Shown in pieces: positions 31,991 to 40,655 of a stretch of DNA of 48,542 nucleotides. The translations under genes and the position numbers were made by a program. This DNA is from CAVAVT01 sp963592185 (lineage in GTDB: Bacteria > Bacillota > Negativicutes > Selenomonadales > Selenomonadaceae). The notes under the pieces were generated by a model. It was given only the letters and a program-made list of their open reading frames with translations. It made no database searches and was not told where the DNA came from. Every line of letters begins with the position of its first letter. The first letter of the stretch is position 1. The stretch covers positions 1-48,542 of the forward strand of contig CAVAVT010000005.1 of assembly GCA_963592185.1 (NCBI GenBank), in the 5' to 3' direction.

Positions 31991-33067
31991 CTATTTATTG
32001 AAACCTTTATCCTTCATCCAATTTTCCATAATCTCGGCTACCTCCTGATTATTTAGGTCTGCCATGAGAAAATGTGTATTGCCCTTCACACCAAGGTCTG
32101 GCAGATAAATAACCTGCACATCTCCTCCATATTTCTTCATAACTTCTTCCCATTTCTTAGCCAAATTTAAACGCACTCGCCAGTTATCCAGTCCCCAATG
32201 GGTATCTGGTTCACTGCCAGTCTTTATGTTGTCTCCGAAATAAACCACCATAGGAATTTTAATTAGTTTTTGAAACTCCTCATCGCTAACCTCCATTCCT
32301 TGAGCTGGGAACGGGCTTGTGGTTGCTTCTACTTCAGGAACTTCCCCCTTAGGGAATGGGAATGTCCCCGGCTCCAAGGCAATTACTCCCTTCACCTTAT
32401 CGGAATGAGCTGCAGTCAGCCATCCCGGACCGCCGCCAGCCGAGTGAGTAACCAGCACACCATCTCCAGCTTTTTCCATAACAGCTGCCATGGCTTCTGC
32501 CACCAAGGCCACATCAAACTTTCCCGTGTCCGGCGTAATCTGGTAAAAGAACTGATTCCTTGATTCTTCGTCTCTGGGAACAGCCACATTGTCATAGTAA
32601 TTTGGCCACTGACCTATGCGAAAATTGTCATACCACAGCTGGTCTTGAGGTGTAGCCTTAAGTTCTGCCGGCACTGTAGAATTTCCAGCTCGTCCACGTC
32701 TAGGTTCGTCTACAATATAGGTTTTATAGCCTTTATATAAAAAAATGTTCTGAAAGCCATCACGCCCATCCGGAGTAGTCTCCCAGGTCTTTCCAGACTG
32801 TCCAAAACCATGCAGAAAAACCATAGCTGTCTTTTTAGCCTTTACTGGCTTTTGCCAAAAAACATAGGCTGCATCCCCATGTAGCGTTTCCCCAGCAAAA
32901 TTTGTTGGCTCATCGTCCTTGTATACTCCTGGAGCGGTTACCACTTTACCGCCAGCAAAAAAACTGCCCTGATCCTCAATAGTAACTGGGCGGCTCATGG
33001 CCGAAGCTGAACCTGCCAGAAGCAGACACGCTGTAAGTATTGCCGGCAAATTCTTTTTTATACGCAT
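31991..33067 (-). CDS. Secreted alpha/beta hydrolase
   Basis: The 358-residue protein starts with a Sec signal peptide (MRIKKNLPAILTACLLLAGSASA, probable cleavage after residue 23). It has an alpha/beta hydrolase fold with FLHGFGQSGKTW near residue 90, the nucleophile elbow THSAGGGPGW with Ser in HSAGG, and a candidate His in GNTHFLM near the C-terminus; EPRRGRAGNS is the oxyanion-side loop. The substrate is unknown; a lipase, esterase or peptide hydrolase exported to the periplasm or outside is likely. AAGGAGG precedes ATG 33067. Its promoter at 33112-33142 has a 19-base spacer with a dyad. It is separate from the cupin gene, which has its own promoter. Confidence 0.85.
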   Translation of the reverse strand: MRIKKNLPAILTACLLLAGSASAMSRPVTIEDQGSFFAGGKVVTAPGVYKDDEPTNFAGETLHGDAAYVFWQKPVKAKKTAMVFLHGFGQSGKTWETTPDGRDGFQNIFLYKGYKTYIVDEPRRGRAGNSTVPAELKATPQDQLWYDNFRIGQWPNYYDNVAVPRDEESRNQFFYQITPDTGKFDVALVAEAMAAVMEKAGDGVLVTHSAGGGPGWLTAAHSDKVKGVIALEPGTFPFPKGEVPEVEATTSPFPAQGMEVSDEEFQKLIKIPMVVYFGDNIKTGSEPDTHWGLDNWRVRLNLAKKWEEVMKKYGGDVQVIYLPDLGVKGNTHFLMADLNNQEVAEIMENWMKDKGFNK

Positions 33068-33111
33068 AATACTCGTCCTCCTTGAAGCTGTTATTTGTTA
33101 TCTATGCAATA

Positions 33112-33142
33112 ACTCTATCAGCCAGGAGTAACTACCGGTCAA
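33112..33142 (-). promoter_or_regulatory. Possible MerR-type promoter of the alpha/beta hydrolase
   Basis: TTGACC (33137-33142) and TAGAGT (33112-33117) are separated by 19 bases containing the imperfect dyad GGTAGTTACTCC. The spacing matches the two other MerR-type promoters in this window, but the dyad differs, so a different MerR regulator could act here. The -10 box is weak. Confidence 0.45.
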
Positions 33143-33186
33143 GAACTTTTTATGACAATATAGCATATTAATTTCATAAAAAATAA

Positions 33187-33227
33187 ACCTCCAAAAGTCA
33201 GCTTTGCAGACTCACTTTTAGAGGTTA
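33187..33227 (-). terminator. Terminator after the 201-aa secreted protein
   Basis: AACCTC(T)AAAAGT and ACTTTTGGAGGTT arms are followed by TTTATTTTTTATG on the minus strand, 10 bases after the stop at 33237. Confidence 0.75.
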
Positions 33228-33236
33228 AGAACTATA

Positions 33237-33842
33237 TCAAGCAGCGGGTTTATTTTTATTGTCCGGAACAGCCTTATGAGCAGGAAGACGGCTTTCCAAA
33301 ATTGCCTGAATCCTTACATTAGCCTTTTTCAAGGCATCCATAACAGAGCTTTTGTTACCAAGACCTCCAATGATTGTGCTGTCCTCACCTTTTTCTACCA
33401 ATTTTCCGGTATAGAGATACTTATTATTGACAACATCGATAATTTTAAGTGGAATCTGTGTGGTCATTTCAATACCATAATCAAAGAAGTGAACCTTTTC
33501 CTTGCGGACCATAGGCTGAATCTCAAGGTACACCACATAATCTACGTCAGTACCTTCCAGACACTGGGTAATGTCGCTGCGTTCAGCGCTGGATATATCT
33601 GTTATTCCCATATAATTTAACTGGACAGCAACGCTAGAGCCATCAATATAATTATATGCACCAGCTGGGATGTATTTTGCCAACTCTTCCTTCATATACT
33701 GGTCAATAGCATCATCGAATGTTGTTTCAGCATGATTTACATACACTACAGCCACATTAGGCTTGGAGGATTCTTCAGCCATTGCGACAGAGGAAAACAT
33801 CAGCAGAAAACCTGTCATTAGGGCAAACATTATTTTCTTCAT
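33237..33842 (-). CDS. Secreted protein of unknown function (201 aa)
   Basis: The frame is open to 33863, but AGAGAGG is spaced for ATG 33842. The signal peptide is MKKIMFALMTGFLLMFSSVAMA. The mature part begins KPNVAVVYVNHAE and proceeds as alpha/beta alternation with YIDGSSVAVQLNYMGITDIS and DVDYVVYLEIQPM. It resembles the layout of the secreted protein at 17321-18016 (a leading KP beta strand, then an LxxTDVDYVV-like segment). I see no catalytic motif. It is monocistronic, between a strong terminator and the hybrid kinase. Function unknown. Confidence 0.8.
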   Translation of the reverse strand: MKKIMFALMTGFLLMFSSVAMAEESSKPNVAVVYVNHAETTFDDAIDQYMKEELAKYIPAGAYNYIDGSSVAVQLNYMGITDISSAERSDITQCLEGTDVDYVVYLEIQPMVRKEKVHFFDYGIEMTTQIPLKIIDVVNNKYLYTGKLVEKGEDSTIIGGLGNKSSVMDALKKANVRIQAILESRLPAHKAVPDNKNKPAA

Positions 33843-33984
33843 GACAAAAACCTCTCTTCTCATTAAAGTATTTTACATTGACTGTAATTCTCCAAATCCA
33901 TGAAAATACCTTCTTTTCATAAGTCACATCTAAACACCCACAGTTGTAGGTCAGCTGTTCCACCTATTCCAGTTTATCCACTGG

Positions 33985-36258
33985 TTATATCTGGATGTGG
34001 CGTTGCACCCCCCCCGAACTGATGTTCTTTATCACTTTTCGGAGAATTTTCATGTCAACTGGTTTGGAAATATGCGCATTCATGCCAGCAACAAGTGATG
34101 CCTGAATATCTTCTGAGAAGGCATTTGCTGTCATTGCGATGATTGGAATACTCCTTGCCAGCTCATGTCCGCTGCTGCGAATAGCCTTTGTTGCTTCATA
34201 GCCATTCATAACAGGCATCTGCACATCCATGAGAATCGCATCATACTCACCTGGCTTTGACCGCTCAAATGCTTCAAAAACCAATTTGCCATTCTCGCAA
34301 ATTGTACACTCTGCACCTTGCATACTGAGCAGCTCTGCCAAAATTTCCGCATTCAGTTCATTATCCTCTGCGCACAGGAATCTCATTCCTTCCAGTACAT
34401 TTTCTTCATGCTCGGAATTATGTTCCTCATTAGTATTGGCTGCAGAGCTGCTTTCCGCAATCTTCATATCCAGCAGTATCTCAAAGCAGCTTCCCTGCCC
34501 CTTCTTGCTTTCAACAGAAATTGTTCCGCCCATAAGTTCCAGCAGATTTCTGGTAATTGCCATTCCAAGTCCAGTACCCTGTATTCTATTGGTCAGTGAA
34601 CTTTCTTCCCTTGTGAACGCATCAAAAATCCTGTCTTTGAAGCCTTCATCCATGCCCATTCCGTTATCCTTCACAAGGAACCGGAATTTAGCATAAGTAG
34701 TGGATTTTACAGGACATTCTTCAACATAAAGCCGGATTTCACCGTTTTCATGGGTGTATTTGATGGCATTGGATAACAGATTGCTAAAAATCTGCGTTAG
34801 GCGTACATTGTCACCATTCAGCCAGTCATGAATTATGTTCTCTGTAATAATTTTAAAGGACTGATGTCTTTCCTCTGCCTGGGGGCGGAACAAAACATCT
34901 ATTTCGCTGATAAGGTCATGAAGAGAAAAATCTGTATAATTAAGGGTTGTCTTACCGGACTCAATCTTGTTCATATCGAGAACATCATTGATAATTCCAA
35001 GCAAATTCTGGGATGAAACCTCAATTTTCTTTACGTAGGCACGCACCTTGTCTTCATCGCCAGCATCATGCTCAATCAGCGAGGTGATACCAATAATGGC
35101 ATTCATTGGAGTACGTATATCGTGGGACATATTGGAAAGGAAATCCGTCTTTGCCTTATTTGCAATTTCTGCTGTCTGCAGGGCATCCACAGTAGCTGTC
35201 TGAGCCTCCTTAAGCTCCTTGTTCAAAGCCTTCAGTTCTTTCAGATTCTGCTGCTGACGCTCACGTGTCTGCTTTTCATACAGTCGCTTCTGATCTGCAA
35301 TGCTAATTTTATTCATGCTGTAAATCAGACCTGCAAACAATAAAATTATAACAATTGCTATAATCGCTGTGGTGTAGAGAACCGTTTTTTGATAAGACAT
35401 CAGTGTATTATCCACGACAATCTTTGGAACAATGCAGACCATCATTGAATTATTGTTATCGATTGGGCAATATCCTAAATAATATGCCTTATCACCGCCA
35501 AGAAGTTCTATGCCATGATTTTGTTTTTGAAATTCACTTTCCAAAAAGCTGCCCTGCTCAGCTGTTAAAGCATCCGCCTTTTTCAGATGCTTAAGCAATG
35601 AATAATTCTGGAATAATTTCTCATCCTTCTGATTAGTATAAATAACATCTCCATCCGCATCCAGCATAAACAAATACGCTTCTCCGCCGTATGCGTAGAG
35701 CTTTAACACGGAATCCATATTCGCACGGTCAATCAATGCGCCTATTGCCGTATATGATTCCCCATCAATAAAATATTCCTTACATGGAATTGCCATGAGA
35801 AAGCCTGTTTCAGTTTTTGTACCATCATTGTATGAAATCAGCTTTGCAATATTTCGTTCTGCCTTAAGATCCTGCAGAAGGGTACTGGAAATTTCAAGTC
35901 TTTCCTCCTGTTTGTAAATGGTCATTGCCGAACCATTCTCTTTAATAAAGAAGAGCCTGGAACCCGTCTCATTTTGCCAGTTTTCTAGGAAATTCTTTAC
36001 ATCCTCACTTTTAAAAATATCCGTATTTCCCTGTGCCGCATATTTATCAATTACACGCAGACGGCTGTAAAAACTTTCAATCTGGAGTTCGTAAGTCTGC
36101 TGAATCTGTTCCACTACAGCTTCAGTACTTCTCTTACCATTTTCTTCTATGGAGTTATCCATTTTATTTAGAAATATCTTAACTGCACCAAATGCACCGG
36201 CAATAATCAGTATCAAAAATAGCAGTATCAGGATTTTCCTTTTTTTCATTATTTTCAT
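33985..36258 (-). CDS. Membrane hybrid sensor histidine kinase with dCache-type sensor
   Basis: Counting from ATG 36258, the protein is 757 residues. Segment 8-26 is a transmembrane helix, about 30-285 an extracytoplasmic dCache-like sensor, and 292-314 a second helix. A coiled coil, HisKA (His379 in SNMSHDIRTPMNAIIGI), HATPase_c (NLLSNAIKYT, GTGLGMAITRNLLEL) and a C-terminal receiver (YDAILMDVQMPVMNG) follow. It has no HPt domain. The TTG at 36273 overlaps the stop of the upstream lipoprotein gene, and ATG 36249 is another option; the start is uncertain. An eight-C tract (34008-34015) lies 11-13 codons from the end. It is co-transcribed with the lipoprotein gene, which probably feeds it ligand. 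Confidence 0.88.
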   Translation of the reverse strand: MKIMKKRKILILLFLILIIAGAFGAVKIFLNKMDNSIEENGKRSTEAVVEQIQQTYELQIESFYSRLRVIDKYAAQGNTDIFKSEDVKNFLENWQNETGSRLFFIKENGSAMTIYKQEERLEISSTLLQDLKAERNIAKLISYNDGTKTETGFLMAIPCKEYFIDGESYTAIGALIDRANMDSVLKLYAYGGEAYLFMLDADGDVIYTNQKDEKLFQNYSLLKHLKKADALTAEQGSFLESEFQKQNHGIELLGGDKAYYLGYCPIDNNNSMMVCIVPKIVVDNTLMSYQKTVLYTTAIIAIVIILLFAGLIYSMNKISIADQKRLYEKQTRERQQQNLKELKALNKELKEAQTATVDALQTAEIANKAKTDFLSNMSHDIRTPMNAIIGITSLIEHDAGDEDKVRAYVKKIEVSSQNLLGIINDVLDMNKIESGKTTLNYTDFSLHDLISEIDVLFRPQAEERHQSFKIITENIIHDWLNGDNVRLTQIFSNLLSNAIKYTHENGEIRLYVEECPVKSTTYAKFRFLVKDNGMGMDEGFKDRIFDAFTREESSLTNRIQGTGLGMAITRNLLELMGGTISVESKKGQGSCFEILLDMKIAESSSAANTNEEHNSEHEENVLEGMRFLCAEDNELNAEILAELLSMQGAECTICENGKLVFEAFERSKPGEYDAILMDVQMPVMNGYEATKAIRSSGHELARSIPIIAMTANAFSEDIQASLVAGMNAHISKPVDMKILRKVIKNISSGGVQRHIQI

Positions 36259-36269
36259 CCCACTTACTT

Positions 36270-38111
36270 TCAATTCTGAACCTCAATATAATCTTCAGGT
36301 TCCGACGGCTGCTGTCCGCCTAACATTGACTCTGTCCAAGCCTCTGATAAGCTTGTGCCCTCCAGCCGGTTTAAAGCATGTTCCGTATTCATTTTCTCCA
36401 AAACGGATATCATGCCATCCGTAAGAAGAACGAGATATTCCTTATCCTCATCTATTTTGTTACCGTCTATCATTATTTCCTTTAGCTTAATCCCAGCCTT
36501 ATCGTCCGCAACAAGCTTCATGCCTGATGCAATCGGAAGCTCGTACTTGCAGGCCGGCTGGAAGCCGCCATCTGTAGAAGTAAGATAGCGTTCCACAAGT
36601 TCCTTTATCTGACTTCCAGTCAGCTTTTCAAGGTACAGGGAAGAAGAATTTGGCTTATTCGCTATCATAAGATTGATTCTATTTGACGTGCATGGACCTT
36701 TAAATATTGACGATGTGAAATAATAATATGGTGCCAATGCCAGCTGCGCTCCGTTTTTCTCTCTTACCGTAGTTAGAATTGAGGATGCCGCATCCCTGCC
36801 ATTTTTATTATTCAAAGAAAGCGAATAATCTTTTTCAAAAGTAACAGTGGTCTCTGCTTCAGGATCCTTACTGTTCATTACACTTTTAAAAGCATCATAT
36901 GCCTGCTTCTCATTCATCGACCCAATCAGGAGTCCCACTACAGCCTTAAAGCTGGCCGCAAAGGATTTCTGTGCTGAATAACGTATGTAGTAGCTATGGT
37001 TCTTCATTTCATCTTCAAGCCCAGCCATGTCGTTTTCAATGGATGGAACACTGGGATTAAAGGAGATTACACTACCTCCATTTGCAATCAGTTTCTGTCC
37101 CTCTGATGAAATCATACAGTTCAGCACCTTCATTGCAATCTCAAGCTTTTTTGAATCAGATTCCAAATTTTTGTTGAATGCCACATGCAGAGAAGGTGTC
37201 ATGTAAATGAAGCCCTCATTAGATTTCTGTGAAAAATACGGCAGACGTATCAGTTCATCCTTCATCTGCGCCTTACATTGCTGCATGTGTGTAGAAGTCC
37301 CATGGAACATAGCTGCTTTTCCCTCTGTAAACATCTTCATTGCAGCATCTGTGTCATAGTTCAAATCTGCCTTTGTAAAATATGAGTCCTTAAGGAAATT
37401 CACTGTCTGCGCAAAAATTTTCTCCCACATTGCATCATCGAATTCAATGTCTCCCGGCGCACTTTCCGCCTCGCTTCTCCATACCATACCATTCAGGCTC
37501 GTCAGCTCTCCAATACCTCCAGCCTGAATCATCTCGTGGCTTGACCAGTCTTCTGCCAAGTCAAGTGCATATGGTTTTATGCCGTTATTATGAAAGGTCC
37601 GGCATGCCTCTACATACTCCGCATAATTTTGCGGCATTTTAACACCATACTGGTCAAACAATGTTTTATTTGCAATGATTGTCTGGGGAATACCGCATAT
37701 TGGAAGCCAGTTAATCTCCCCGTCATTGTTTTTATAGTATTGCAGAGAATATGATGAATACTCAGATACTACATCATAGGATGTAAAATCCATTAAGAAT
37801 GGCCGTAAATCCTTTGCATCCGTTCCGGAAAACCTGCGCACTGTGATGATATCCGGCAGTTCACCATGCTCCTGGAGATAGCTGTATAAGTCCGTGTCAT
37901 TGTTTCCGGCAATGAATTCTATATCCTCATCCGGGAACTGCTGATGGATGTATGGTGAAAGCTCCTTTATAAGATCCGTATCCCACAGATAGACCGTGAT
38001 TGGCTTATTTTCTTTTTTCGTGGATTTCTCTGATACTTTGCACCCGGCAAGCCCCATTGACATTATACATATCAATATAAAGCATATCCCCAAGGTTTTT
38101 GCTATTTTCAT
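36270..38111 (-). CDS. Lipoprotein: extracellular solute-binding domain fused to a 5'-nucleotidase C-terminal-like domain
   Basis: The 613-residue protein has a lipoprotein signal (MKIAKTLGICFILICIMSMG then LAGC, lipidated Cys24). Residues about 35-430 look like a family 1 solute-binding protein (ITVYLWDTDLIKELSPYIHQ, WLPICGIPQTIIANKTLFDQ, MFTEGKAAMFHGT, MISSEGQKLIANGG). Residues about 450-585 resemble a 5'-nucleotidase C-terminal domain (LYLEKLTGSQIKELVERYL, KEIMIDGNKIDEDKEYLVLL) without its catalytic N-terminal metallophosphatase half. No ABC permease or ATPase gene is near. Its stop overlaps the possible TTG start of the hybrid kinase, so it is probably a dedicated ligand receptor for that kinase rather than a transporter component. 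The fusion is by-eye assignment. Confidence 0.75.
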   Translation of the reverse strand: MKIAKTLGICFILICIMSMGLAGCKVSEKSTKKENKPITVYLWDTDLIKELSPYIHQQFPDEDIEFIAGNNDTDLYSYLQEHGELPDIITVRRFSGTDAKDLRPFLMDFTSYDVVSEYSSYSLQYYKNNDGEINWLPICGIPQTIIANKTLFDQYGVKMPQNYAEYVEACRTFHNNGIKPYALDLAEDWSSHEMIQAGGIGELTSLNGMVWRSEAESAPGDIEFDDAMWEKIFAQTVNFLKDSYFTKADLNYDTDAAMKMFTEGKAAMFHGTSTHMQQCKAQMKDELIRLPYFSQKSNEGFIYMTPSLHVAFNKNLESDSKKLEIAMKVLNCMISSEGQKLIANGGSVISFNPSVPSIENDMAGLEDEMKNHSYYIRYSAQKSFAASFKAVVGLLIGSMNEKQAYDAFKSVMNSKDPEAETTVTFEKDYSLSLNNKNGRDAASSILTTVREKNGAQLALAPYYYFTSSIFKGPCTSNRINLMIANKPNSSSLYLEKLTGSQIKELVERYLTSTDGGFQPACKYELPIASGMKLVADDKAGIKLKEIMIDGNKIDEDKEYLVLLTDGMISVLEKMNTEHALNRLEGTSLSEAWTESMLGGQQPSEPEDYIEVQN

Positions 38112-38167
38112 AATCTAATCTCCGATACATACAGATGAATCTCTGCATAAAAATTTTTCCACTCCTA

Positions 38168-38203
38168 ATAGGTATTTTAACCTATAAAGGAGGTGTATTG
38201 CAA
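38168..38203 (-). promoter_or_regulatory. Possible promoter with overlapping inverted repeat before the lipoprotein-kinase operon
   Basis: TTGCAA (38198-38203) and TAAAAT (38174-38179) are 18 bases apart. The -10 box sits between inverted arms ATAGGT (38168-38173) and ACCTAT (38180-38185), a layout expected for a repressor or activator operator. A GAGGTG-like run on the opposite strand nearby is not used. Confidence 0.4.
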
Positions 38204-38254
38204 ATTTAATATACAATTTATAGTAAAGAGAATGTAAAATTTTTGTGCAAAAAA

Positions 38255-38285
38255 GAGCATCCAGGCTTTATGCACCTAGATGCTC
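38255..38285 (-). terminator. Terminator after the symporter gene
   Basis: GAGCATC (38255-38261) and GATGCTC (38279-38285) form the stem, followed by TTTTTTG on the minus strand. It lies 20 bases after the stop at 38305 and separates the symporter from the lipoprotein promoter. Confidence 0.7.
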
Positions 38286-38304
38286 GAAATATCTTAATAT
38301 GCTA

Positions 38305-39597
38305 TCAATACCCTATTGTAGAGGGCTTTGTATTAATGCCTGGTGTGGAAAGTTCAACTGAAGAAACAGCTTCTGCTAAATTCTCATCGTTTTCCACATA
38401 CATATTTTCACTTCTTGCTATGCAAAGAGTTGAAACGATGTCACCGGTAACATTGAGAGAAGTGTCCCCCATATCAATAAGGCGGTTGATTCCAGCTAGA
38501 ACCCCCACAGCTTCAAGAGGAAGTCCCATATTGGAAAGCAGCATCGTGGTCATAACAATTGCACCGCCGGGAATTCCAGGGGAACCAATAGAAATGCATG
38601 TAGTAAGAAGAATCAGGGAAATTTGCTGAACCAGTCCAAGCTCCACTCCATAAATCTGAGCAACAAATATTGTAGCAACAGCATAGAAACATACAGCACC
38701 ATTCATATTAATGGTAGCTCCTAGCGGAAGTGTGAAACCAGCAAGCTGATTGGAAACGCCAAAATCCTTTGTAGTTGTTTTAGTTGACAGTGGAAGAGTT
38801 GCCGAGCTGCTTGTTGTGGATAAAGTCATGAGCCAGACAGGAATCATATTCTTGTAGAATTTCTTCAAAGGAACCTTTGCAATGAATTTAAGCATGAGGC
38901 TGTAAAGACCAACGAGAACCACCATCTGAGCACCGAATACACAAACAATAAACTTTGCCAAAGGACCAAAAATGTCTGTTCCATACTGACCTGTTACACA
39001 CGCCATTAAGGCACAAACGCCGATTGGTGAAAGCTGCATGACAATATCTGTAATCTTGCACATTATATCCGCTGCGACAGCAAAGCCCCTCTTGGCACCT
39101 TCAGCCCTTTCACCGAGCATTACAATGGCAGCTCCAAGGAATACGCTGAAAACAATTATCTGCATAAGATTTCCGTCAGCCATCGAAGTCATTATGTTGC
39201 TTGGGAACATCCCCGTGATAGTCTCAGCTGCAGAGGACATTTTTGAAGCCTTGACGGTTTCACCACTTACAAGTGCTGACATATCAAGCCCTTCGCCTGG
39301 GTGCGTTGTATTCGCAATGAAGAGTCCGATGCAGGCAGCTAACATAGTGGTAACTATGTAGTAGACAACGGATTTACTGCCAATTTTCTTGAGCTTTGTA
39401 ATATCGCTCATACTGGCTACACCGCTGACTATTGAGCAGAAAATCAACAGAACAACATTCATCTTAACTAAGTTTAAGAAAATTGTTCCAACAAAGCTAA
39501 TTGCTGTTATTTTCTCTTGAAAAATAATACCAAGTATAATTCCCAGGGCAAATCCGATAAATACCCTTCCCGTCAGTCCAATTTTATGTTTTCCCAT
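38305..39597 (-). CDS. Dicarboxylate/amino acid:cation symporter (DAACS family)
   Basis: The 430-residue membrane protein has the DAACS/GltP fold with eight helices and two hairpins. Signature regions are SSSATLPLSTKTTTKDFGVS (HP1 region), GATINMNGAVCFYAVATIFV (TM7, NMNG where glutamate transporters have NMDG) and SIGSPGIPGGAIVMTTMLL (HP2). It couples solute uptake to Na+ or H+. Candidate substrates are dicarboxylates, glutamate/aspartate or neutral hydroxy-amino acids; the Asn in NMNG argues against strict glutamate specificity. The frame is open to 39615 (TTG), but AAAGGG is spaced for ATG 39597. It is downstream of a LysR gene and a D-2-hydroxyacid dehydrogenase, and a leader hairpin lies just before it. 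Confidence 0.9.
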   Translation of the reverse strand: MGKHKIGLTGRVFIGFALGIILGIIFQEKITAISFVGTIFLNLVKMNVVLLIFCSIVSGVASMSDITKLKKIGSKSVVYYIVTTMLAACIGLFIANTTHPGEGLDMSALVSGETVKASKMSSAAETITGMFPSNIMTSMADGNLMQIIVFSVFLGAAIVMLGERAEGAKRGFAVAADIMCKITDIVMQLSPIGVCALMACVTGQYGTDIFGPLAKFIVCVFGAQMVVLVGLYSLMLKFIAKVPLKKFYKNMIPVWLMTLSTTSSSATLPLSTKTTTKDFGVSNQLAGFTLPLGATINMNGAVCFYAVATIFVAQIYGVELGLVQQISLILLTTCISIGSPGIPGGAIVMTTMLLSNMGLPLEAVGVLAGINRLIDMGDTSLNVTGDIVSTLCIARSENMYVENDENLAEAVSSVELSTPGINTKPSTIGY

Positions 39598-39617
39598 AGC
39601 CCTCAACCCTTTCAATA

Positions 39618-39667
39618 AAAAAAGACGGAGTTCTACAGACTTATTCAGTCATGTAAAACTCCGTTGT
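39618..39667 (-). terminator. Hairpin/terminator between the LysR gene and the symporter
   Basis: AACGGAGTTTTAC and GTAGAACTCCGT arms with a loop of about 20 bases are followed by CTTTTTTT on the minus strand. It lies 20 bases before the symporter start, so it could end the LysR transcript or act as an attenuator of the symporter. Confidence 0.7.
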
Positions 39668-39767
39668 TTGGTATCATTTTTAATTTATGTATTAATGTTA
39701 ATACTTAGTTAAGAAATTGTCTAATACCTAAATTATATTTCCCTTATACAGATTTTGTATGATTGTT

Positions 39768-40655
39768 TCATACATTGCTATCAAAGGAATTATTTTGTAT
39801 AAACTCTAAAAACCGCTTGGCAACGCTTGATAATTCATACTCTCTCCGCCAAATGGCAAACACCTCGGACTGCATATCTTCGGAAATATCCTTGATTATA
39901 ATATCCTTATTATCAGCCATTTTTTTACAGGATTCCGGAAGAATTGCTGCTCCAAGATTATTTTGAACCAATACAATGGCATTCATAAGGGGCGAGAAAC
40001 CACAAAGTATATTGCACATCAGATTTCGTGAAGCAAACCAGTCGTTTACCTCGCTTATCCGCTGAGTAGGCACAAGCAGCTCATGGCTTGAAAGCTCACT
40101 TAAAGATACGCTGTCAGAACCGTTTTGAGCAAGCGGATGAGTCTTATTCATAATAACCATCCATTTTTCATTGAAAATATGAAAGGAATCAAATGTATCC
40201 GTATTAAACGGAGCACGTACCAAAGCAATATCAAGGAGTCCCTTTTCTATTTTCTCAATAACATCAGTTGAATTGCCTGACCAAATGTTATAGCGAACCT
40301 TGGGATAGCTGTTCTTGAAATTGGCAATCCACTGGGGAAGAAAAATTGTTCCAACAGTTTCGATGGAACCTATATAAAGTGTCCCATTGATTCCCGACTC
40401 CATTTCAGCAATTTGCTCCTTAGTCTTTTTCACAAAACCAAGCAGCTGTGTTGCCTGCTGCTTAAGAAACCGTCCCTCATCGGTAATATGAAGGCGTTTT
40501 TTCTCACGGATAAAAAGGGCAACTCCAAGCTCTGCTTCAAGATTATGGAGCTGTCTTGTCAAATGAGGCTGAGCAACGTGCAGTTCACTTGATGCCTTGG
40601 TTATATTTTCATATTCAGCAATTTTTAAAAAATTGGATAGCTCCTTTAAATCCAT
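39768..40655 (-). CDS. LysR family transcriptional regulator
   Basis: The 295-residue protein has the LysR winged helix-turn-helix at residues 1-60 (KIAEYENITKASSELHVAQP, then HLTRQLHNLEAELG) and a LysR substrate-binding domain with the GTLYIGSIETVGT and IALVRAPF strands. LysR regulators sense a small metabolite, usually related to the genes they control. ATG 40655 overlaps the stop of the D-2-hydroxyacid dehydrogenase gene (TAATG), so they are translated together. The symporter gene downstream and the dehydrogenase upstream are the likely targets; the inducer is probably the transported acid or a product. No signal of transfer is seen. Confidence 0.92.
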   Translation of the reverse strand: MDLKELSNFLKIAEYENITKASSELHVAQPHLTRQLHNLEAELGVALFIREKKRLHITDEGRFLKQQATQLLGFVKKTKEQIAEMESGINGTLYIGSIETVGTIFLPQWIANFKNSYPKVRYNIWSGNSTDVIEKIEKGLLDIALVRAPFNTDTFDSFHIFNEKWMVIMNKTHPLAQNGSDSVSLSELSSHELLVPTQRISEVNDWFASRNLMCNILCGFSPLMNAIVLVQNNLGAAILPESCKKMADNKDIIIKDISEDMQSEVFAIWRREYELSSVAKRFLEFIQNNSFDSNV

